Origin: Antedon mediterranea
Lineage: Eukaryota > Echinodermata > Crinoidea > Comatulida > Antedonidae
Reading direction: 5' to 3'
NCBI RefSeq assembly: GCF_964355755.1
Contig: NC_092670.1
Coordinates: 25,097,795-25,161,794 of the forward strand
DNA length: 64,000 nucleotides
Numbering within the stretch: the stretch's first letter is position 1; each line of letters opens with the position of its first letter. This document shows positions 40,399 to 51,608 of this stretch, piece by piece. Position numbers and translations under genes: made by a program. The notes under the pieces were generated by a model, which worked only from the letters and a program-made list of their open reading frames with translations, had not been told where the DNA came from and searched no databases.

Positions 40399-41763
40399 AT
40401 GTCGTTTATTTCAACATTAAAGACAGTAATCGCCTTTTTAATGTTGACAGTATTAACATTTTCAGCTTTTGTGCTTTTATCAAGTACACGTTTTTCATCT
40501 ATGTCTTCAAAATCTGCAGCGCTAACAAATATTCGTCGGTTAGGCCTACATTCATCAAATTTACATCGAGGTAATGTAAGCCTACAGGAAGATGATATAG
40601 TTGAATTTCACTCGAATTTTGCAGGAATTCCTAATTATACATCAACTGTTAATATCCAGACTAATAAATATGTGAATTTGCGCAAAGAAGAAACAAAAGT
40701 TGTGGAAAATGTTCAGAACTCATTTTTTAAAAACATTACAACTAAATATCGACGGTTTTCCCCGGGTAAAATGCGAATATCGACTTATATTAAAAATATG
40801 AAGGGGGAACTTAAAAGAAAAGTCGATATTATGATTGCAAATTATGACCTGTATAATGACACCCCGTTTTCGTCACTCTCAAGTGGACAGATGTGGTATG
40901 TTTTTACACACATTATGAAAAACATTGGTTACAAGCAGAGGCTACCAAAGGTGATTAATATTGGAGTCAAAAAGAGTGGTACGACGGCGTTGGGCTTCTT
41001 TATTGGTCAACATCCACAGATATCTCATTCATTCGGAAATGAAGTCCATTTTTTTGACAAACATGACAGGTTTAAATTCGGTTTGAGTTATTACTATGCT
41101 AGAATGGGGTTTTCAACCGAATATCAAATACCATTTGAGAAGACACCTAAATATTTCATAACCAAAAATGCTCCAAAAATGATTTTTAATAATCTTCCAA
41201 AAGATATTAAATTTTTATTATGCGTACGAGATCCGGTGAAGCGAGCGGTATCTGAATATCATCATGATACGGAGTTAATGCTAAGACATAAAAAACAAGA
41301 CTTACAAGAAGCAAAGAAACGCACACCCGAAGAACAAGGAAAACTCTTCAAAGAAAACTACATCAGCCCAGAAGGTACTGTTTATAAAAACAAAACTGTC
41401 ATTTCTACAAGTATATATTCAGTACATTTCAAAAATTGGTTGAAGAAATTCCCGCGTGATCGGTTTTTGATAGTTGACCTGGATAATCTGGCAGTAAACA
41501 CATTCACAGAATTGAAACGAATTGAAAAGTTTCTTGGACTTGAAACATTTTTCACACGAAGTATGATGTATAAGTCGCGCATGCGTGGATCATGTTTAAA
41601 GATAAATGGTGCGATAAAATGTCCAGCTAGAAGTACTCCAGGTTTTACCAACAAGGCTAACTTAGATAGCAATGCAAGCAAGATATTGTATGACTTTTAT
41701 CGACCGTACAATAAAGAATTTTCTAAATTGATAGACGAACAGTTCGATTGGATGGATCTTTGA
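40399..41763 (+). CDS. Heparan sulfate 3-O-sulfotransferase-like enzyme
   Basis: Single coding exon, 454 aa, type II Golgi membrane protein. A short N-terminus is followed by a signal anchor at about residues 8-28 (TVIAFLMLTVLTFSAFVLL) and a stem of about 150 residues. The catalytic domain begins with the 5'-phosphosulfate-binding loop GVKKSGTTAL (residues 189-198). Next are GNEVHFFDK (the Glu is the expected catalytic base), FEKTPKYF, the 3'-phosphate motif RDPVKRAVSEYHH, FKNWLKKFP, and a Cys pair CLKINGAIKC typical of the 3-O-sulfotransferase C-terminus. These enzymes move sulfate from PAPS to glucosamine 3-OH in heparan sulfate. The loop differs from the usual GVRKGGT (Lys-Ser for Lys-Gly), and the stem is long, so it may be a divergent lineage member. 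The first ATG in frame gives the anchor. AATAAA lies at 41773 and 41780. Confidence 0.9.
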   Translation: MSFISTLKTVIAFLMLTVLTFSAFVLLSSTRFSSMSSKSAALTNIRRLGLHSSNLHRGNVSLQEDDIVEFHSNFAGIPNYTSTVNIQTNKYVNLRKEETKVVENVQNSFFKNITTKYRRFSPGKMRISTYIKNMKGELKRKVDIMIANYDLYNDTPFSSLSSGQMWYVFTHIMKNIGYKQRLPKVINIGVKKSGTTALGFFIGQHPQISHSFGNEVHFFDKHDRFKFGLSYYYARMGFSTEYQIPFEKTPKYFITKNAPKMIFNNLPKDIKFLLCVRDPVKRAVSEYHHDTELMLRHKKQDLQEAKKRTPEEQGKLFKENYISPEGTVYKNKTVISTSIYSVHFKNWLKKFPRDRFLIVDLDNLAVNTFTELKRIEKFLGLETFFTRSMMYKSRMRGSCLKINGAIKCPARSTPGFTNKANLDSNASKILYDFYRPYNKEFSKLIDEQFDWMDL

Positions 41764-41929
41764 TGATATAATAATAAAAAATAAATACTGAAGAACAAAC
41801 TGTAGTATCTTGTCTTTTTACGTGACAGTGGCCATGAAGGGTAAATCAAAACTCTACATTCGTCTTTGGACGTCAAAGAAAATATAACCCTACAATCAAT
41901 AATCGGCCTTGGTCCCCGAGAGCGAAAAC

Positions 41930-43555
41930 ATCATGGCAGATTCAAGAGCCCCGTTCAAAACTTTCAGAGTACTATTCACTTCAATCACATCAACGTTCAC
42001 CTAACTGATTCCCTAGAACAGTAAATCTCGTCAAGTTATTAACATTCTCAATGACTATGATCTGGTCCAACATACTAATAATCCTACTCATAGGTCTGGG
42101 AACCTACTTGATATAATAATTTCTGATTGTAATACTCGCATATTTGATGTTAATAATCTTGGTTTTTTGTTTAGTGATCACTGTGTCGTTGAGTGTAAAG
42201 TTAATGTAGACCGAATTATCAAAGAAAAAATGGTCCACCTTCACAGCGCATTAGGCGTCGTGAAATTAGGTCCAGTGATCAGTTATTACATTTCTGTGAA
42301 CGAGTTAAGGATTTTGAAAATGCTATAGAACAAAACACATCGTTATTATCAGTTAGTCAGCTTAACTCATAATTAATAGCAACGTTATCTGTATTCTTGA
42401 TTTGTTTGTTCCGGAAAAAGAAATTCGTATCCGAGAAAGAAGTAAAAACAAATCTTGGTATAACAACAATCTCAGAGCATGTAAACAATTATTACGCAAA
42501 CGTGAACGTCAGTAGCGAAAAACAAAATCTATTTCTGAAAAGGATAAGTTTGCTAATCAACAAAGAATGTTCAATGCTAAATTACGCAATTCTAAATATA
42601 AATTCATCTCTTCTCAAATTGATAACTGTAATAGTGATATTAGGAAATTATTTAATATTATTGATAAATTCTTTAAAGGTAGTATTAAACAAGTCTTTCT
42701 GAGTAATTCCAATATTTTCCTTCTGGCCGAACAATTTTCTGATTTTTTCCATAACAAGATTGCTACTATTCGCACTAATCTATTCCAAAACCCCACTGAC
42801 CATGCTGTCGTTAATAGCATAACAACTGCTACTCTCTGCTCATTTGACTGGGTTGACCCTATTCTGGTTGCTAAGCTAATGTCCTCCATCTTTGGCGTCT
42901 TGTTCTCTTGACCCCATTCCCACTACACTTTCAAAAAACTTGTAAAGAAGCTTTTGCCACCATACTTACTTCCCTTATTAATTTGTCCTTGTCCACTGGC
43001 ATTTTTTCCGACCAGCTTAAATCGGCTGTCGTCATCCCCATTTCTACCTTCGCAATATTGCACAAATTCGACGCTTTCTTTCTATACGCTCCACATCCTC
43101 TATCATTCATGGTTTTATCTCTTTTCGTCTTGATTATTGTAATTCTCTGTTCTATTGCCTTCCGAATGTTTAAATTAATCGTCTTCAACGACTACAGAAC
43201 TCGGCTGCTCGAATCACTAACTTCACTAACCGTCGCTCTCACTTTAAACCTGCTCTTCGAGAGAACTTCACTGGCTCCCCATTAACAATCGGATCAAATT
43301 AAAAATCTTGCTCCTTACATTTAAAACACTTCTTTTTAACCAACCTGCTTACATCTGTCAATTAATCTCCATTTATGTTCCTGGACGAACTCTTAGATCA
43401 TCTGATGATTTCTTACTCTCTGATCTACGCACAAATTAAAAACTGCTCTTCTGTTGCCTTATTTAAAACTTATTTTTTCGACCACTAACATACATACCTC
43501 GGTCTTTGAATTGACGCTTTATCAATTTTTGATATAATAATAATAATTTCAAAAT
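41930..43555 (+). pseudogene. Decayed, internally deleted LINE
   Basis: Pieces in shifting frames read, in order: the end of an endonuclease domain (YDLVQHTNNPTHRSGNLLDI then LFSDHCVVECKVN at about 42050-42210), a basic linker (SWYNNNLRACKQLLRKRE), an RT-proximal segment (LDPIPTT, then LINLSLSTGIFSDQLKSAVV at about 42905-43035), and the far C-terminus (LPNVQINRLQRLQNSAARI, LHWLPINNRIKFKILLLTFK). The catalytic RT core should lie between the last two pieces and is missing, so there is an internal deletion near 43050. It ends with an AATAATAAT tail at about 43555. Confidence 0.88.
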
Positions 43556-44174
43556 TCTGAAGGCACCACTAAAAAACTTCATACATTTTGAATTTTGCCA
43601 AGAGGCCCAAATTAGTACTTGTTCCAATGCGAACGCTACCTATCCATATCTATGAAAACAGTTGGCGAGAAAATCAAAAGAAATTTGATTAAAATTAAAA
43701 AGTCCACAATAATGATTTTTTTTATACAAATAAGATTTCTCTGATGTGAGGGAAAATCTCACCAACAAATTATTTTCTTTTGGTCATAAAGTGGATTTAT
43801 ACCATTTGAGCATTCTTATAGGAACGAGTTCTCATTTGCATATTTCTCATTCGGGTCCTACGCTACCTTATCCAACACATTTTTATTTGTAGTAATGATC
43901 TTTATATTTTTTCTACTTTATATAAATAGAGTCAACATGGCTAAAGATTAAACAATCATTGTTTTTCGAAAATTAGATTTCATTTGTTCTATAATTGGGT
44001 ATAAAATAAATATAATTAACCTGGCAATTTATTATGAATGGCGCCACCATACGTACCACGCTCTCGTTTTTTTTAACGAAGAAAAGACGACGGCAGAGAA
44101 AGAAACGGAAAACTAGGGCTAGCTTCTAGCCTTATTTTATCGTATTTTAATAGCTACATGTAATTTTTTTTAAT
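43556..44174. other. No gene seen; BuGZ upstream region
   Basis: AT-rich. GGCGCCACCATACG at 44040 and the following pyrimidine/purine runs directly precede the BuGZ first exon and probably include its promoter and 5' UTR. Confidence 0.4.
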
Positions 44175-47100
44175 ATGGGAAGGAAGAAAAAGAAAATCGT
44201 AAAACCATGGTGCTGGTATCCTTTATAAATAGTTCGTAAATATATAGAGGCTAACACTCTTTTTATCTAAATTGCTGGCGTAGCCTAGGCCTAGCAATTT
44301 AGGACACGACCCCCGCTCGGCTACTACAGTAGGCCTAGTAAGTTCTAGCTAGCCGCTAGTTATCGTTAGGCCTAGACATATCAGATGAGTCTACTTACCT
44401 ACGCCCAGCAGCAATAGGAATTTATCAAATAGGCCTTCCTATGTTATTGTTTTTATTAGCTAGGCTAGTAATTACTACTATACTAGCCTAGTAGTAGATC
44501 GTACTAGCTAGCTAGGCCTATAACTATATAGTAGGCTTACTATAACTAGCCTAACTACTGTGCCAGCCAACCTTTTCACATTCACAACATAATATTATTG
44601 TATTATTTTATGTACAGTAACATGTTTATACGATTCGACCACTTACGAAGTAATTAAAAAAAAAAAAATACCTTTCAAAACATTTTTTACGATACTGAAC
44701 TCGCTGTCAACACACTGCGAAATGTTCGCCATCGTATATTTAACAAGTTGCCAGAATGTATTCTTCATTTTCCCAAAAAATGTAGAAACTATAGAGGGCA
44801 GTGTTAAAAAATCCGATTACACATGTATTTAGTTTTGAAGGGCAAGAAATGTTTTCAGCTGGCGTAATAGAGGTTAAATTAATATTTCATTATTATTATT
44901 CATATTAATATCTCTGTCACTAATCAATGCATTAACTAAAACAAAAACAAATCATTTTCTATTTTTCAATACAGTGAGATAACAATATTTGCTATGATGA
45001 TGACGATTTTAGATTTGTGTTTTACATATTGAAATTGAAACATGGTTTATGATTTTTAAAACTGTGAATTGTTTAAAAAAAAATAAAATGTTATATGTAC
45101 GGACTCATATCGTCGCCGTTTTGATATGTACAGCAGGTTCTTTATAAAACCACACTCTGCAGTTAAAAAATAAAAACATAAAATAAAACATTTATATTGA
45201 TTTCTGGCACTTTTCTGATTCTAAAATGGCCACAGTTCGATCTATTTTGAAAGGCATTTTTTTATTGTGATAAATGTAAGTTAACGGTGGCTAAATCATG
45301 GGAACTACATAAGTGCCAAAAATTGTATGATGTGGGTGTGAGAAAAAATGTAGGTGAGAAATCGAAGATATAACAATGTGGTGTGAAACTGCAGTAGCGC
45401 TAGCTAGCTAGGACTACTAACTTACTAGTTAGGCCTACTTTTAGTTTTAGTAGTAAGTAGGCCTATGCCTATTAATTATTGTTTAATACAATTTCATTAT
45501 ATAATTATGCCAATTTTTTCAATTAATATTTAATAAATGTTAATAAATAAATTTATGCAATTTTAAGGAATCAGACTTTATGTTATAAATTATAAAATGT
45601 TTTATTTATTTATGCTCTTATAATGTTAAATTTAATTTATATATTTTTCTACCAGAAAAAAATCTAAAATCTGTCATTTATTATCAATAACGTGTTACAA
45701 ATAGCATCAGTTGACATGGACAGTCTTACATTTTAAAATGAACCTAACCGCTCTTCAGCATTTTTTTTCATAAAATGAACAATTAAATATATAAAAAAGG
45801 AAATACTGATAAAACTGATTGTGCAAGTAGAGAGGAATTAAATAAAGGAAGTTTAATTGTCAAATTCTGATGTTAAATTAAACTTATTTACGCCCAGATT
45901 CAAACATTTTAATACCAAAAATATACTGTACATACCATTTTTGTATTAGGTCAAAGAAGATCACATTTTCATCATTTTACTGTAAAATATTTATAGTGTC
46001 TTGGATAAAAACAGTGTTTGAACTTTAACCTTCGTAATACCAGGTATTGTAACAGAGACTTTGATGATGAGAAGATTCTTATACAGCACCAAAAAGCCAA
46101 ACATTTTAAATGTCATATATGTCATAAAAAACTATACACAGGCCCCGGTTTACAAATCCATTGTATGCAGGTAAGATAAACACTTCATGTTCGCCATATT
46201 TAGCTTTGCTTTCAGCTTGCTATAAAAAGGAATCCTATGAAAACCAGTTATTGATTCACTTTAACCATTTTTTTGGTGCAACAAAATACAATAGACAGTG
46301 CAATAGATGCAAAATGCAATTGAATACTGTAAGACTCATTTAAGCATAAATATTTCATTTTTGTAATTTCAAAACCTACATGTGCTATTTATTCTTATGC
46401 ATAATACAAACATAAATGATAAAGGCATATTGTTTGGTTTCCTCGTTATATGGGACACTTACCTTGATAAATTTGTGGTCTTTGATAGGTTCATAAAGAG
46501 AATATTGATAAAGTTCCAAATGCAGTACCAGGAAGACATGATATTGAAATTGAAATCTATGGAATGGAAGGAATACCTGAGGCAGATTTAAAAAGTCATC
46601 AGGAAAAAGTTGCAGGTACAGTAGCATGGCATCATGAGCATGGCATCATGGGCATAATAGAATTAAATCTGTCTGTCTCCAAACGGCAGTGTCCAGTTTA
46701 AAAGCACATGCTTGCCTGACTATAGTTGCTATACTACAAAAGATATTACAGTATACTTAAATTTGTTTTTAGGCTATCGCTCTCTGTATATTTTTCTGCT
46801 AATTTTTGTGCCCTGCAGACGAAACGGCGAAAGCAGTTCAGCTGTAACTCGGCCACTATGTGCACGTATATGTAGTTGTGCACCTTGAATTGACTATATA
46901 AATTCATTTTAAATTCTTTTTAAATGAAACTTGGGACACATGTATGCTTCATGTCAAGGGTCATCTTCCTGTATCATCAGCAACATTTTGAAGATTAGGT
47001 TTTTTTCGCATACAGTACGCGTTTTTTGAAAGTTAAAAATGCCCAAAATCAATTTCTACACGTTTCAGGACATTTTAAGCATTTCACATTTGTCAAAAAA

Positions 47101-50100
47101 TTGTGCACTGCGAGCACGCTTTTGTAAAATAAAAACTAACCGTCTACTAAACCGGTTACAATGCCAATACCGTCAACTGAACGGTTTTGATCAATACTAT
47201 GCTGTTCGTACTAAATCTAATAAATACAATAGCATGTGTATGTTACGATGCGTTGTGCGATAGCCAACTCATCAAAGTGACGAGTTCAAATCTAGTTTTG
47301 TTCCCTTTTGTTTGTTTTGGCTACCAACATTTTGCTTTCTTGGCGATGCCACCATTATTTGGAACTAAATATTATATGATAAACGTTCGACCACCCTATC
47401 TAAATTTCTTGTGTCTTCTCCCTACACATGCCTATAAATCAGACTGTTATATCTATTATATTTTGTTAGCTGGAGGGGATGATAAGAAAAAGGATGACGA
47501 TAAGAAGAATGCTCAAGATGCTGGTACCTCACAAATGGGCATGCCAGTGTCGAGCATGCCAGGAATGATGCCAGGAATGATGCCAGGAGCACCAATGATG
47601 GGTGGCATGATGCCTGGACAGATGCCAATGCCGCCTATGCCTCCTATTCCTGGATTACCTGGAATGCCTCCGTTCGGAATGATGCCTGGGTAAATTGTGT
47701 TTCTTTAAAAATGTATACATACTCAACAGTTATAGGATGGATAAACTATATTGTTATTCACCCACTAGGTCAAGATTAGCCTTTGGATTGGAAGGCAAGT
47801 TACCCACTAATCTAAAGCTCTACAATTTTGTTGAAGAAAATTACTTTTTTTTTTCCAAAATGTCAAGTATAATATAAAGAAACCTTCTATGGCTTGGATT
47901 GTAGTTAGTTATTAGAAAACAGAGATTGCCATATTGTATTAAGTGGAACCCTTGATACAATTGCAGAATGAGCATGCCAATGCTTGGACCAATGCCTCCA
48001 ATGATGCGTAACATGGGACCAGGAATGATGCCCGACATGATGAGACCACCCATTATGAGACCACCAGTACCAACAACATCATCAGTTAATATATCGGCTC
48101 CTAACAATGTCAATTTACCTTCAACTGTACCATCTCCATCCAGTCAGGCTAAACCACTGTTTCCAAGTGCGGCAGCTGTAAGTTTACTCGTTTTAAGTTA
48201 GCATCATCTGTGACTAAAGGAGGCTAAACACATTAGTCTGTAACTTTCTCAATTGCCAATCATCGAAAGTTACAGAATTTTGTTACAATTTTGGTCCTGT
48301 CATTGTGAATAATTAATTTCCATAATGTTGCAAGAAAATTCCTGTCATATTTTTAGATTTAAGCTTGTTTAATCAATACAGTAGATTAAGTTAAGTTACA
48401 ACACCCACCAAAGAGCCCCCCTTGCTAATGTTATCCCCTGTATATTGTTCCTCGTTCGTTTTATGGCACAATGTTTGTTGTAATAGGGAGGTTTATGTAT
48501 TTCAGATTCCCTCCATAATAATTGTGGAATTTCTATTTCAGACTACTACTAGTGACCCTTCCATGATAGGTCCTAAGATAACCCAGTCAAGTGGACCAGT
48601 AATGAAGGCACCACCACAAGTCAGTACTCCTCAGCAGCAGTCATCTAGTGCTGCTATCACATCGGCTCCCACTACCGTCAAAGCGGCTCCAACCATTGGC
48701 AAAGTGTCAAGCTCAAGTGCTACCAGTAAAATTATGCATCCTGACGAAGACATCTCATTAGTGCGTTTATGTCTCTCTTGTTACATACGTTAAGCTCTGT
48801 CTAGGCTATCAAACTTTATGCGAAAAAAATGTGATGACGTTACATCATCCTATTTTCATCCAAATTTTTTGGTCATATAAAGTTTGAAAGTGTAGATAGA
48901 GCTTTATAACTGTAATTGACACCTCATAATTTTATTCATCATCAAAATTATAATACATAATCCAAAAAATGGAATCGTCTTAGAATATAATTTTTTATTT
49001 ATTTTACTTATATAATGATTCTTGTATGTAGGAAGAAATAAGGTCAAACTTATCGAAGTATGCCAGGCTTAAATCAGACTCACAGTTAATGATGGGGCAA
49101 CGAACACCACAAGGAATGGCAGGTTTGATGGGGCATTCCCCAATCACTAGACCATCACCACCAGGTAATGCTGACTTAGTTTATTATTTAAAAACAAAAA
49201 AAAACTGAGAAGAGATTAAGGTAAAGCTTTATAAATATATGTGGCACTTCTGACGTTAATAACTCAATTAATTACTTTCCCAAAACCAGACATCATTGGA
49301 CCTGATGAAAGCAGACATCATTGGATTTGCCCAAAATGGCTGGTTTTATGCAAAGTTTACTTTTCAGAATATATTTCAAATAGTCTGGAGCCAGTTTGAG
49401 AACTTAGGAAAAGCTGGAATCAACTTTGCATCTAATTATAAATGTGTTTTGTTTTAGGGAATGCACCTGTTAGTATGGGTATGGGAGTACATCAGATGTC
49501 AATGCAGTCCCCAACAGGTAAGACTGTGTACAGTTTATTTAAGTTTAATGAAATATTTACTTTATTACAACTGGGGATTCTGTAATAATTCTGTAATGCA
49601 ATGTCTCGTACACCTTTAGGCATGCCAAGAGGAGTTCAGATGGGCCAGTCAAGGCCTATGTACCAATCACCAGGCATGATGCAACAACCACAGCAGAGGA
49701 TGCAATCTGGGCCTAGACCAGCACATATTCAACAACTACCACACATGATGCGGCCTGGCAATGGTAGGTTCTGAATTACAGAACATTCTAAAATCCCATA
49801 AACTCAACAATATTGTTCAAACAACATCTGTGAAACTTCTATTCAGTGTCAAATATACTGGAATTATTGTGCAGAAAAATTTCCACTAGTATTGAAAAAG
49901 ATTTTAATACAGGTGTCCCCTTTATTCCTTTATGAACTGAATATATGTTTTATACACCTGTATGTAAATATGTCATGTGCCATTATTGACCTTCTATGTT
50001 GATTTCTTGTATCGTTTTAAAGTTTGATGATTGGTCAGTTATCATTTCAGGGTAAGTTACCGACCATAGAGACTGGCTATTTTAAACTTTTATAGGAAAA

Positions 50101-51608
50101 TAAATATTTTGAAAATTTACTTGATTGATAACTACATGATTTAATAAAGTGCTTATTTATTAAAATGTTTACAAATCTCATGAATGGATATAATCTTAAC
50201 ATATTTCTGAGGTTTGAGAGTTCCAAGTTCTTTCGAAAAATTTCTGAAAAAGGTATGTTTAAAACGTTTAAAAATAAACTGAATTCAATTAATGCTTGAA
50301 TTGTCATGCATAATCATCTTTCTACTATAATTGCAAGATAAGTTTTGTTAGTCAGTTGTGCTGTAAAGGTTAGTAAAATCATAATATGTTGGGTATCATC
50401 ACAAACTATATGGTTAATGACATGTCGCTCTTGTCATTGGATGCCCAAAATGAGGCTGTTGCAACTGTATACAATTGTTACTTTTACATTATAATAAATA
50501 TCAAATCAGATGTGATTTAAAATACAAACTCAACAATTATAATTTGCTCTGGGATATGTTTTGGTCTTACTCTACAATAGAACCCCTACTTTTGGACACC
50601 ATTCAAAGTACACTGTGAGAGGCAATATATGGTGAACCCCTATTTAGGGGATACTTTGTTGGTCATCACAGTGTCCCCTTAAAAGGGGTTTCTGCTGTAG
50701 TCATTTTGTGATGAGACCTCTCATTATGCCTCACATTCTTAATTATCATAATATATTATGTAACTGTAATGTAATTTACATTATTTTATTTGAATGTGGA
50801 TTTGGCGATTATGTACTACTAATTTTATTGTATGGTAGGTGTATAATAGTAAGTGAGGTTTAGCATTCAACAATTTCTTTTATTATAAGGTAAGGCAAAA
50901 TTAATGTGCCAGTCTATTGTATTCTTGTAAAAGAAAAAAAAACATTAAAATCAATTTTGTAATTCCAAGTATTCTTTTATTACATCTTGGTTGAATTGGA
51001 TTGAAATGGCTTTTTGACATTTTAATGTTCAATTAACAATCAAAAATAAACAACTGTTAACAGCATTCTGACTGATAGAATAATAAAATTATATATTTTC
51101 AACAAATTTTCATTTCTGAAAAACATTATTAAACATTTAATATATTAACACACAGAAAAAGTAAAAAAATTGTTAAACTTTACAGATTTTTCACACTGCC
51201 CTTAATGTAAACACAACACTAAACAATATGTTCTGGTTTTTCAGTCATATGTTACAGAACTGTTTATTTAATATTCAATTGGCATATTAATTTGTGTGTA
51301 TAAGCCCTTTGTGTTTATGATGTATATTTGAAATTTATTTGAGAACCAATATTGAAAGGTAGGTTTAATTACTAGCTCATCTGCATCAATATGTTGTATC
51401 TATTAATTAATAGACCTAAAATTAATCTATTATGTACATTTGTCAAGCAGGTATGCGATTCAATTAGCATAGAACTTTTAGAAATTTAGTAGTGAAATAA
51501 CTTTCAATCTTTCTTGTTTTGGAATTGTTGTTTACTTTTTTAGATTCGTCTTCAGGAATTGATAAGGTACGATGTATTACAATGTTAGATGATAAGAATG
51601 TACAATAA
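44175..51608 (+). CDS. BuGZ/ZNF207, BUB3-interacting zinc finger protein
   Basis: Ten exons join in frame: 44175-44215, 46044-46170, 46489-46615, 47470-47689, 47967-48177, 48542-48760, 49032-49164, 49458-49517, 49620-49763, and probably 51544-51608 (448 aa). N-terminus [22 protein letters not shown] gives the first of two C2H2 zinc fingers (the second is [18 protein letters not shown]). The peptide [16 protein letters not shown] is highly conserved in the family. The middle is low-complexity Met/Pro/Gly. [19 protein letters not shown] is the GLEBS motif, with its Glu-Glu pair at the start of exon 7; it is known to bind BUB3. The protein is known to load BUB3 on kinetochores and, through the hydrophobic disordered part, to assemble spindle matrix. 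Exon 1 stops within the Trp codon at a GTATCC donor. The last exon is short and less certain. Confidence 0.92.
44270..44555. repeat. TAGGCCTA/CTAG-rich patch in BuGZ intron 1
   Basis: Dense cluster of GTAGCCTAGGCCTAGC, TAGGCCTAG, CTAGCTAGC and similar short palindromic words immediately downstream of exon 1. Comparable patches lie at about 26210-26620 and 27410-27500, also next to first exons. Confidence 0.7.
48791..48907. mobile_element. MITE, AGCTCTGTCTACACTATCAA family, copy 2
   Basis: TAAGCTCTGTCTAGGCTATC at the left and GTGTAGATAGAGCTTTA at the right, inverted. 117 bp, in the BuGZ intron right after GLEBS exon 6 (ends 48760). Confidence 0.85.
49764..51543 (+). other. Last BuGZ intron
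   Basis: Apart from the 123-bp TA-flanked MITE at 50575-50697 it is AT-rich with no exon seen. The intron depends on accepting 51544-51608 as the last exon. Confidence 0.55.
50575..50697. mobile_element. Mariner-type MITE, 123 bp
   Basis: Ends CAATAGAACCCCTACTTTTG and CCCTTAAAAGGGGTTTCTGCTG are imperfect inverted copies flanked by TA on both sides (50573-50574 and 50698-50699), typical of Tc1/mariner non-autonomous elements. A GTGAACCCCTATTTAGGGG hairpin lies in the middle. Confidence 0.85.
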
